Below the pieces are notes generated by a model. That model saw only the letters and a list, made by a program, of their open reading frames with translations, did no database searches and had not been told where the DNA came from. A stretch of DNA of 64,000 bases from Paenibacillus sp. NAIST15-1 (lineage in GTDB: Bacteria; Bacillota; Bacilli; Paenibacillales; Paenibacillaceae), in assembly GCF_001894745.1 (NCBI RefSeq), contig NZ_BBYF01000002.1:682001-746000 (forward strand). The letters are read 5' to 3'. The first letter of the stretch is position 1, and each line of letters opens with the position of its first letter. Made by a program: the position numbers and the translations under genes. This document shows, piece after piece, positions 19,001-25,002 of the stretch.

Positions 19001-22000
19001 GTTGCAAGTGGCTAACGTCATTCTGATCAAGCCAGGAAAAGCGTATCGGGTAACAGGTGAGGGGACTTACGAAATTGACCCTTATATCCAGGAGGACTAC
19101 CGACGTTTATTAGAGAGTCTGTACCTCCAGCATTGGGAATCATGCAGGATCGTCTACCGTTGGTCCCAGAGAGGGTTCAGCGAGATGGAAGCGGAAATAC
19201 GCCGGGAACTTGACCTTGGAATATATGGACTTTTCCTGTTGACTCAGGCTCTGATGGAGCAAAAAACAGAGGAGAAGATTCGTTTATTCTATGTATACGA
19301 GTCCACTGACGCGGGAGAACCTCACCACGGGGCGGTAAGTGGTTTCGCGAAAGCCCTGCATCGGGAAAATCACAGGTTTTTATATAAGATAGTGGAGCTG
19401 CGCCTGGAACGACCGGGATTACCGGAAGAATTGGCCCGAAACATTCTAGCAGAAATGGAAACTGGGGATAGCGGGGTTGAGATCCGTTACCAACAAGGCA
19501 TCCGTTATGTGAAACGCCTTGCCGAAGCGCAAGTGGAAACGGAAAATCACCGTAACTTACCTCTGAAAAAACATGGCGTGTATGTAATTACCGGTGGCGC
19601 AGGTGGGTTAGGATTGATTTTCGCCACCTACTTAGCTCGGGAATTCCAAGCCAAATTGGTGCTTACCGGACGTAGTCCGCTAACCAAGAAGATAGCTGAG
19701 AAATTGCATGAACTGGAAGCATTGGGGGCCGAGGTTATCTATGTCTCTGCCGATGTTACTGACCGAGATGAAGTGATGAAGTTAGTCCAGAACATGAAAG
19801 CGCAATTCGGGGCTTTACATGGGGTAATTCACAGTGCGGGACTTCTCCGGGATTCTTTTGTACTGAAAAAAAACCGAACAGAAATGGAAGAAGTTCTAGG
19901 CCCTAAGGTATTTGGAACGAAATTCTTGGATGAAGCCACTGCTGATGAAAAACTGGACTTTTTCGTGCTGTTTTCATCAACAGCAGCCGAATTTGGAAAT
20001 TTGGGTCAATCAGATTATGCGTTTGGTAATAGTTATATGGATTACTTCTCCAAGTGGCGTGAAGCCAAAGGACGGCCTGGGAAGAGTCTTTCTATAAATT
20101 GGCCTTTATGGCGGGACGGCGGTATGCAAGTTGGTGAGAATCTAATCGCGCAAATGAAAGAAACCACGGGATTGATTCCACTACTTACTGAAACCGGAAT
20201 TATGGCCTTTGAGACGGCGCTGCGGCAACCAGGCTCCCAAATCATGATCCTGGAAGGTAACGCCACCATGATCAGTGCACTTATCGAGGAAAAACCGGTG
20301 GATGTAACGGCTAACCAAACAGGGAAAGCCGAGTCACGCCCTAGTGGTCTGGATTTGGAAGACGCCAATTTACGGGACAAAACCGAAGAGTTTCTGAAAA
20401 AAATACTTGGGCGGCAGATTAAACTGCCGATGGAAAAGATCCATTCAAGAGAACCACTGGAGAAGTATGGGATCGATTCGGTCACGGTGCTGAATGTAAC
20501 CCGGGAACTGGAACAGGATTTTGGTGAACTCTCCAAAACTTTGTTTTTTGAGTATCAAACGATTGCCGAACTGACCGGATATTTTCTGCAACGTTTCCCC
20601 CGAATATTGAGGGGGATGTTGGGAGACAGCTCGAAAGCCTCGACAAAAGAACCTGTTGTTTCCCATGAGAACCTGGCCGGAAAAATCCGTCGGCCGAGAT
20701 TCCAAAGCCCAGTCAGGGATGAAGCTAGTGCGATCATGGAAGATATCGCTATCATCGGTGTAAGCGGCCGTTATCCAATGGCTCGTGATGTAGACGAATT
20801 TTGGGAAAATTTAAGGTCTGGCAAGGATTGTATCACCGAAATACCGCCACAGCGTTGGGACTGGCGGGACTTTCCCGGCAGCTGCAAATGGGGTGGGTTT
20901 ATCGATAACGTGGATAAGTTTGACCCTTTGTTTTTCAACATCACTCCCCGTGTCGCCCATTTGATAGATCCTCAGGAACGCTTGTTCTTGGAGACGGTAT
21001 GGAATACGGTGGAAGACGCTGGATATACTCGTGCTGGTCTATGGAATCAAAAGGTGGGCGTTTTTGTCGGAGTGATGTATGGGCAGTATCAGTTATTGGG
21101 TGCCGAGGAGTCACTCAAAGGCCATATTATGGCTACTAATTCCATCTACGCGTCCATCGCCAACCGGGTATCCTATTATTTCAATTTTCATGGGCCCAGT
21201 ATCGCCTTGGATACGATGTGTTCATCATCATTGACCGCAATCCATCTGGCTTGTGAAAGTATCCGGCGAGGGGAGAGCGAAGTCGCGGTGGCTGGAGGGG
21301 TGAATGTGACTATTCACCCGGATAAATATATCTCGCTAAGTCAGGGGAGTTTCACATCCAGTGACGGACGTTGCCGTAGCTTCGGGGAAGGCGGAGACGG
21401 ATATGTGCCTGGAGAAGGAGTCGGTGCAATCCTATTAAAACCGTTGCAGCGTGCAATAGCTGATCAAGACAGGATATACGCAGTCATTAAAGGGAGTTCG
21501 GTGAACCATGGTGGAAAAACCAACGGTTATACGGTGCCCAATCCCAATGCCCAGACGGAAATCATTACGGAAACGTTGAAGAAGGCCAGGATTGATCCCC
21601 GAACCATCAGCTATATTGAAGCTCATGGAACGGGAACATCACTGGGAGATCCCATTGAGATTACTGGACTGATGAAAGCCTTCGGTGAATCTACCCAAGC
21701 TGGGCAATACTGCTCCGTCGGATCGGTAAAATCCAATATTGGACATTTGGAATCTGCCGCTGGAATCGCCGGAATCACTAAACTTTTGTTGCAATTTAAA
21801 CATAAGAAACTGGCACCGTCGATTCATTCTCAAACCCTGAACCCATATATTCAATTCCAAAATACCCCGTTTTATATTCAGCAAGAACTGACAGAATGGG
21901 AGAGGCCTTTGATCGAGTCCGGGGGCGTAATCCAACAATACCCGAGGCGGGCGGGTATTAGTGCTTTTGGAGCCGGAGGTTCCAATGCTCATATTATTCT

Positions 22001-23855
22001 GGAAGAGTACGACAGCCCCGATCGGGTGTATGAAACTGAACGAGGCGGACAGGAACAGTTATTTGTTTTTTCCGCTCGGAATCCGGAACGTCTTAAAGAA
22101 TCCGCCCAGCGAATGGTCAAGTTTTTGCAGCAAACTATAGCTCCAAAATCCTCGGAAGAGTTGATTCCCGACGGATTGCCGGAGCGGGTTCGAAAAGATA
22201 TGGTCAGGATTGCCGCGGAACTGTTGCAGATCAATGAAAATGAAGTAGCGGTAACGAACGAGATTGCCGATTTTGGTCTGAATCAGGTGGATTTGGCAAA
22301 CTTGGCCCAGCGAATAAATGAATACTTTAACATGGAGATTTCTCTGGCGGTTTTATCGGAAAGCCGTTCTCTGGATGCTGTTTCTCAATACATTATCCAA
22401 ACGTTCCCGGAACTGCTTAAGTGTCGTTACCCATCCGAAACTATGTCGCCGGAAATAAACGAACACAGGGCAGCCCCAACACTGACGGATATTGCCTACA
22501 CATTGCAAGCAGCAAGGGAGCCGATGGAGGAACGGATGGTAATCATCGCCGCCACCTATGAGGAGCTTACCCATCGGTTGATCGAGTATTGCCGGGGAAC
22601 TTCAGAGGTCTCCAATCTATATAGTGGAAATATTCAATCCGCCGGTTTGAATGCGGAATTATTATTAAGCGGGAGGGAAGGCCGGGAGTATCTCCGTATC
22701 ATCATTGATGACCGGCAACTGGATAAACTGGCGCAACTCTGGATTTCCGGTGTGGAGATTGACTGGAACCTGTTGTATCCTCACGGGGCACCGCAACGAA
22801 TCTCACTTCCACTCTATCCGTTTGCGGGGGAACGGTATTGGGTTACTCCAAGCGCACCTAGGCGGGAAAAAACATCGGGTCAAGGAGAAGGTACCCGGCT
22901 TCACCCGTTGATTGATCGCAATGAATCTAACATGGACGGGCTTCGCTTCATAAAAACGATTCATTCGGCGGAAATTTTCCTGAATGATTACCAGTTGTGC
23001 AGTGATCGACTTATGCTGGGAATTCTGTACCTCGAAATGGCCAGAGTCGCGGGGAATATCGCCAATCCTCACGCCCAGGTCAAAAAACTCTCCCAAATTA
23101 TACTGGGCTTACCCGTGAGTTTGGCAGATGATAAGTTGCTAGAAATTCGGTTATATCCAGGCGGCTCCAATGTGCAATGGGAGATTGCCGCCATCATGAA
23201 TGACAATCGGAAATCCATATCCGCCCAGGGAGAATTCTTGTATGAGGGGGAACCGGAATCAGGTGCCCAGCCGATCGGGGCAATTTTGCCGGTCAAAGCC
23301 ATTCAGACACGCTGTCCGAACCGTGCCGCTGGTCTGGATTTTTACCGCACTATCGCTACTTGTGGACTGGAATACGGTCCGAGTTTAAGGGGAGTGCATG
23401 AGATCTTCAGCCAAACGGGGGAAGCACTGGTTCGTTTTCAACAACCAACAGACTGGAATAACGATTCGGATCTCTATTTATTACATCCGTCCTGGCTGGA
23501 AGCTGTGCTTCAAACCATTACTTGGCTATTGTCCCAAAACGGACAGGTTTCCAAAATCTATCTGTTATACTCCATAGCCGAAATTGAGTTTACTAGCAAA
23601 TTGCCGAACCAGGGTTACATCCATGTAACTCAGTCCAAGACAAGCGAACAGGAGTTTGATGCGGTGCTGGCGGCAGAGGATGGACGCCAGATCATTCAAA
23701 TCCGAGGACTGACAGTCAATGAATTTGAAAGCTCATTCCTGCCCCCATCGGAGGAACCAGCGCAAGTGAAGGAACTATTGCAACGGCTTGAAGCTGGTGA
23801 GTTGGATGTGGATCTGGTCAATGAAATCATTATCGAAAAATTGATCATGAAATAA
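13419..23855 (+). CDS. PKS B: trans-AT polyketide synthase, DH-ACP-KR of module 4, module 5, KS6-pseudoACP-DH*
   Basis: 3478 residues. The ATG at 13419 is set by the RBS just upstream, and the protein opens directly in a DH fold. Order: DH4 (about 1-290), ACP4 (332-414, Ser 370), KR4 (448-880), KS5 (915-1353, Cys 1088), linker, DH5 (1532-1815, His 1563, Asp 1731), KR5 (1823-2291), ACP5 (2316-2401, Ser 2354), KS6 (2441-2864, Cys 2601), flanking linker interrupted by an ACP-like insertion (2920-3005, Gln 2956 at the Ser position), a DH-like domain with Tyr 3191 and Glu 3361 in place of His and Asp, and a C-terminal two-helix docking segment (3447-3478). There is no AT. The first three domains complete module 4 begun by KS4 of PKS A; the last domains begin module 6, whose KR and ACP open PKS C. 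The ParA-like gene follows after 48 nt. Confidence 0.97.
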   Translation: MPGQTKKTFHQIINDKNLIVRDHRVHDIRTLPGVTLLDLIYRLSTVYLDTQAIELRQVVFKQPIVTSKEFDNDVSVTFIPEQSRWKVTVTSQKMKGNTPMDVQSDENMECLLFLRGCSDSGHSLDVKAIMDNYTRKWDMDDIYGLARRVQIQHYGFMKTMGTVYRRDQEELMQLHLSDLAEKYRSKFYAHPAFLDGTTFAGATFRMDGTQSNLFEDRTPYIPFMIERFCIYKPLPATIYSYTKNTGTGVNSVETPDIISTDITIFNEEGTVLAEFEKLTVKRIREPQLIQKLVETDVSQTNQAVSPESPTQEAGHHSVQNTVETGNERQFTGDPKQRLITYLQKEIGGILNQSPDKIELTCGFYDLGLDSTNLLGLVKKLEQTLGQQFYPTLLFEYSNIQRLADFLLENSEDLSVLASSLSGSPQVKLDGVRAERDSATSRGKNNHELLYLQPIWCQQNLNRRNEVQFYDQHLIILDDPRETLRAEIMPLLNQANIAPRVMVLNSEDEDIPSQVEVKFNNVLAILKEQLKSKSNGGLLVQVIGDAGEEGKYIHVLGGLFKSAFQENPKIHSQIITMEQFRTQSVVGIARLLKDEAEAAEKGAAEICYQGEELQRCIRKWKKTKMEAVHCATSIKENGVYVITGGMGGLGLILAEYITRQAKVKLALIGRSKLSIAKEEHIQRLRQKGAEVLYVEADLGKQVELANALTKIRNEFGSISGIFHSSGVLRDQLIIHKKTSEIHAVFQPKVQGLWNLDQLTREEPLDFIVLFSSTSAALGNLGQADYASANAFMDIFAANRQKMVQCGLRHGRTFTINWPLWADGGMRVDDGMEQIMYSTSGLKSLPVREGMTALGHILGLSQTQTMVLYGVESKIDDFISPYLISIPESRDSATMNQGSVNLNSSSVQKALPSQYSQDDIAIIGLAGRYPMAENIEQFYQNLRDGKDCISGIPKERWKNYEFTLDVDQFYNHGGFIEGIDEFDPLFFNISPRQAELMDPQARLFLEIAWAACEDAGFYQNRTEHHYPSLSDQSVGVFAGVFWSHYELFAAEMAQKYGTPLAFGISPASISNMVSYCMNFHGPSVAVDTMCSSALTAIHLACESIRKHECNYAIAGGVNLVTHPHKYMFLKQAQFLASDGHCRSFGADGDGYVPGEGVGAVLLTTLERAKQEGYPIYAVIKGSEMNHGGKTSGFSVPDPVAQAEVITRALNNSGIHPRTIGYVEAHGTGTSLGDPIEIQGLKKAYGRWTNDQQFCAIGSSKSNVGHLEAAAGIAGLTKLLLQLKYGEIFPSLHAEKLNPYIPFDNTPFFVVRELSQWKPTELEVDGEKVTYPRRAGLSSFGAGGSNVHIILEEYQAEAFVPEQHQEPEILVLSARNEDRLREKARQLEKYLMVTGTDVQFGNVAYTLQIGREAMEARLAIVARTPQELQSKLSEFLAGKADSTGVFWNDPTRAANPSLLIKQEQEDLEYVTALIRKGNLEKIAALWTFGSFIPWERLFRDRDRSRVSLPSYPFIRERYWLPEPTDQAGTKGTIRGLHPLIDFNDSTFEEQRFVKVLNGSEYFLKDHCIDGNPVVPGVIYLEMARVAGKLANCGNPVKVLKDIIWATPLVMAGAPQEVNICLYPDGDLADFEIVTIGANRLRTIHAQGRIGYGDEKSTTETTELDIESIKQRCHQNVNYRDFYREFTSYGFTYGSSFQAVRQIWNSETEAISYLEFPEEMNATLSEYNWHPSMMDGAFQTVSRLIPRSARGGEMYLPFALEELEFIQSLPQKCYAHTEIASEQARKSGTLKYNITLTDPHGRILVRMRGFTVKQAISHQLDLGGNVSQIYYKPEWVAMEAKQVRGSKPEMVILFDLDEELKDVIRLQVANVILIKPGKAYRVTGEGTYEIDPYIQEDYRRLLESLYLQHWESCRIVYRWSQRGFSEMEAEIRRELDLGIYGLFLLTQALMEQKTEEKIRLFYVYESTDAGEPHHGAVSGFAKALHRENHRFLYKIVELRLERPGLPEELARNILAEMETGDSGVEIRYQQGIRYVKRLAEAQVETENHRNLPLKKHGVYVITGGAGGLGLIFATYLAREFQAKLVLTGRSPLTKKIAEKLHELEALGAEVIYVSADVTDRDEVMKLVQNMKAQFGALHGVIHSAGLLRDSFVLKKNRTEMEEVLGPKVFGTKFLDEATADEKLDFFVLFSSTAAEFGNLGQSDYAFGNSYMDYFSKWREAKGRPGKSLSINWPLWRDGGMQVGENLIAQMKETTGLIPLLTETGIMAFETALRQPGSQIMILEGNATMISALIEEKPVDVTANQTGKAESRPSGLDLEDANLRDKTEEFLKKILGRQIKLPMEKIHSREPLEKYGIDSVTVLNVTRELEQDFGELSKTLFFEYQTIAELTGYFLQRFPRILRGMLGDSSKASTKEPVVSHENLAGKIRRPRFQSPVRDEASAIMEDIAIIGVSGRYPMARDVDEFWENLRSGKDCITEIPPQRWDWRDFPGSCKWGGFIDNVDKFDPLFFNITPRVAHLIDPQERLFLETVWNTVEDAGYTRAGLWNQKVGVFVGVMYGQYQLLGAEESLKGHIMATNSIYASIANRVSYYFNFHGPSIALDTMCSSSLTAIHLACESIRRGESEVAVAGGVNVTIHPDKYISLSQGSFTSSDGRCRSFGEGGDGYVPGEGVGAILLKPLQRAIADQDRIYAVIKGSSVNHGGKTNGYTVPNPNAQTEIITETLKKARIDPRTISYIEAHGTGTSLGDPIEITGLMKAFGESTQAGQYCSVGSVKSNIGHLESAAGIAGITKLLLQFKHKKLAPSIHSQTLNPYIQFQNTPFYIQQELTEWERPLIESGGVIQQYPRRAGISAFGAGGSNAHIILEEYDSPDRVYETERGGQEQLFVFSARNPERLKESAQRMVKFLQQTIAPKSSEELIPDGLPERVRKDMVRIAAELLQINENEVAVTNEIADFGLNQVDLANLAQRINEYFNMEISLAVLSESRSLDAVSQYIIQTFPELLKCRYPSETMSPEINEHRAAPTLTDIAYTLQAAREPMEERMVIIAATYEELTHRLIEYCRGTSEVSNLYSGNIQSAGLNAELLLSGREGREYLRIIIDDRQLDKLAQLWISGVEIDWNLLYPHGAPQRISLPLYPFAGERYWVTPSAPRREKTSGQGEGTRLHPLIDRNESNMDGLRFIKTIHSAEIFLNDYQLCSDRLMLGILYLEMARVAGNIANPHAQVKKLSQIILGLPVSLADDKLLEIRLYPGGSNVQWEIAAIMNDNRKSISAQGEFLYEGEPESGAQPIGAILPVKAIQTRCPNRAAGLDFYRTIATCGLEYGPSLRGVHEIFSQTGEALVRFQQPTDWNNDSDLYLLHPSWLEAVLQTITWLLSQNGQVSKIYLLYSIAEIEFTSKLPNQGYIHVTQSKTSEQEFDAVLAAEDGRQIIQIRGLTVNEFESSFLPPSEEPAQVKELLQRLEAGELDVDLVNEIIIEKLIMK
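16161..20620 (+). other. Module 5: KS5-DH5-KR5-ACP5
   Basis: KS5 Cys at 16680 lies in DTMCSSA (Ala where most others have Ser), with EAHGTGT and SNVGH. DH5 is fully canonical (His 18105 with GNPVVP, Asp 18609). KR5 shows TGGAGGLG near 19587 and AGLLRDS. ACP5 Ser is at 20478 (YGIDSV). Predicted product: alpha,beta-olefin. Confidence 0.9.
22176..22430 (+). other. Pseudo-ACP inserted in the KS6 flanking linker (Ser to Gln)
   Basis: About 85 residues with ACP helix spacing: an amphipathic first helix (VRKDMVRIAAELLQI), FGLNQV at the modification site, then LANLAQRINEYFNMEI. The Ser codon position (22284-22286) encodes Gln, so the domain cannot be phosphopantetheinylated. It interrupts a linker that is continuous in the other internal KSs of this window. 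Matching insertions with Gln at the same site occur in modules 11 and 14. Confidence 0.85.
22899..23740 (+). other. DH-like domain DH*6 (catalytic His to Tyr, Asp to Glu)
   Basis: It begins with the usual LHPLIDRNES and keeps the double-hotdog length. The HxxxGxxxxP site reads Tyr at 22989 with Gly and Pro also lost, and HPxxxD reads HPSWLE with Glu at 23499. Dehydration by the usual His/Asp pair is not expected. The same Tyr/Glu pair is found in DH*11 and DH*14. Confidence 0.85.
23759..23855 (+). other. C-terminal two-helix docking segment of PKS B
   Basis: The last ~32 residues (LLQRLEAGELDVDLVNEI and following) form two predicted amphipathic helices around a Gly-Glu turn. The end of PKS C is alike (LLYRLEKGEMQVEEVNRL). 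N-terminal partner helices are visible in PKS C (residues 98-128) and PKS D (1-32). This matches the four-helix-bundle docking type described for trans-AT PKS subunits. Confidence 0.7.
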
Positions 23856-23903
23856 CCAAGGCCGAAGCTTGATGTTTTTAGTTAAAGGAGCGGAGCTGTA
23901 AAC
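23856..23903 (+). promoter_or_regulatory. 48-nt gap with RBS for the ParA-like gene
   Basis: This is the longest gap in the operon. It holds AAAGGAG at 23884-23890 followed by CGGAG, about 8-13 nt before the ATG at 23904. I see no convincing -35/-10 pair or hairpin, so the ATPase is most likely read from the PKS transcript. Confidence 0.6.
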
Positions 23904-24719
23904 ATGGCGACTACCATCAGTTTTATCAATGTCAAAGGCGGGGTTGGAAAAACAACCATCATCTTAAATGTAGCCCACGCTTTACAAAAGTTAGGGAAGA
24001 AGATCCTGTTAATTGATATGGATTTACAAGAGAATTTATCAGACAAGGCCATTGCCGACCCCAAGTCAGTGAATCATACCATCTATGACTTGCTCCGCGA
24101 AGACAATCTAGCTATCGACATGTGCATCTACGATACCCAGTTGGAGGGTGTTCAGATTATTCCTTCAGAACTGGAAATCGTTCGGATTAAAAAGGAGTTG
24201 GATCCGGCCTCCAATCCGGAAACCTTGTTTCGTCTGAGAGATAAAATCGAAACGGTGAAATCAAGTTATGATTATATTCTCATTGACTTGCACCCGGATG
24301 TGGATATGCTGACTACCCTGGCGTTGATTGCATCCGATAAATATATGATTCCCATCAAGTCGGATGCGGATAGTATCAAAGGATTAAAAATTGTGGATGA
24401 ATACGTCGGGAATCTGTGTAAGATCAACAATAACCTGAAAGAGCTGGGAGTTATCATCACTGATTATGATAAACGAACTGCCTTGGCTAAAAACTTCTAC
24501 GAAGGGATGGAAAAATTGGTTGGCGAACGGCTGATGAAGAGCATTATTGGAAGAAATGTAGCCATTACGGCGGCCGCAGTGGAACGTAAAACCATTTTTC
24601 AATATGATTCTCGGCAATCCGGATGCCAATCATTTCTGAACTTGGCTAAGGAAATTGTTCAAAAATGCGAAGGCGTTGAACTGGGGATTCGTAACAAGGA
24701 GGCGAGTCTCCATGGCTAA
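23904..24719 (+). CDS. ParA/Soj-family P-loop ATPase inside the PKS operon
   Basis: 271 residues, full length for a small ParA (Soj type, no N-terminal HTH). Deviant Walker A KGGVGKTT is at 11-18 with the signature Lys11 and Lys16; Walker A' (LLIDMDLQENLS) at 35-46; Walker B-type YDYILIDLHPDVDML at 122-136; a PIKSDADSIKGL strand at 150-161; GVIITDYDKRTALAK at 182-196; and the C-terminal IIGRNVAI and YDSRQSGCQSF segments typical of chromosomal ParA. Family members form ATP-dependent dimers that bind DNA nonspecifically and position chromosomes, plasmids or protein cargoes with a partner that stimulates hydrolysis. No parB gene is present; the next gene, overlapping by 8 nt, is PKS C with an unusual N-terminal extension. 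A role in placing the PKS complex is inference. A chance insertion is less likely given the tight overlap. Confidence 0.93.
   Translation: MATTISFINVKGGVGKTTIILNVAHALQKLGKKILLIDMDLQENLSDKAIADPKSVNHTIYDLLREDNLAIDMCIYDTQLEGVQIIPSELEIVRIKKELDPASNPETLFRLRDKIETVKSSYDYILIDLHPDVDMLTTLALIASDKYMIPIKSDADSIKGLKIVDEYVGNLCKINNNLKELGVIITDYDKRTALAKNFYEGMEKLVGERLMKSIIGRNVAITAAAVERKTIFQYDSRQSGCQSFLNLAKEIVQKCEGVELGIRNKEASLHG
24696..24714 (+). promoter_or_regulatory. RBS and start of PKS C inside the end of the ParA-like gene
   Basis: AAGGAGG at 24696-24702 lies 9 nt before the ATG at 24712, inside the last codons of the ATPase gene, whose TAA is at 24717-24719. This decides the start: an in-frame TTG 57 nt upstream has no comparable site. 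The 8-nt overlap suggests translational coupling of ATPase and PKS C. Confidence 0.85.
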
Positions 24720-25002
24720 GAAAAAGACAAATGAAAGTTTGCTCTCAATATTGGGGGATATTTTATCCGAAGAATATTTGGATAAACCGACTGAGCAATC
24801 AACTTCGTCCAAAAATGAAGCTCCTTTAGTGGAAACCCAACCGGAAACCCTTGATAAATTGCGACAACAGGATGAGGAACGTGTGGAGATCCATGTTAAT
24901 CATACGTTTCATGAAGATTCCCTAGCCGAATGTGTTGAAGTCATGAATATGGAAGACGTTCATGACTTTGGCATCCAGCGTTCCGAAACACCCTGGTTCT
25001 CT
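24712..25002 (+). other. N-terminal extension of PKS C (candidate ParA-interacting region)
   Basis: Residues 1-97 precede the docking helices and have no counterpart in PKS D, which starts directly with those helices. The first 18 residues (MAKKKTNESLLSILGDIL) combine a Lys cluster with an amphipathic helix, like the short basic N-terminus by which ParB-type partners stimulate ParA. Residues about 25-95 are polar and acidic, probably flexible. Adjacency to the ParA-like gene is seen in the sequence; the interaction is inference. Confidence 0.6.

Larger units (their letters stand above)
20739..23740 (+). other. Module 6, first part: KS6-pseudoACP-DH*
   Basis: KS6 has an intact triad (Cys 21219 in DTMCSSS, EAHGTGT, SNIGHLE). 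Its flanking linker is interrupted after RMVKFLQQ by a carrier-like domain and resumes at DIAYTLQ, ending LPLYPFAGERYW near 22846. A DH-like fold follows (about 22899-23740) with both catalytic residues replaced. The KR and ACP of this module are on PKS C, on the other side of the ParA-like gene. Confidence 0.88.

Noticed and set aside
22899-23740. DH*6 as a pyran synthase or enoyl isomerase variant
   Set aside because: Those variants usually keep the catalytic His and alter other positions, while this domain has lost both His and Asp; I therefore leave its function open.
23856-23903. Internal promoter ahead of the ParA-like gene
   Set aside because: The 48-nt gap shows an RBS but no convincing -35/-10 pair at proper spacing.
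24655-24711. Upstream TTG start for PKS C adding 19 residues
   Set aside because: It lies inside the ATPase gene without a suitable RBS; the ATG at 24712 has AAGGAGG at ideal spacing.
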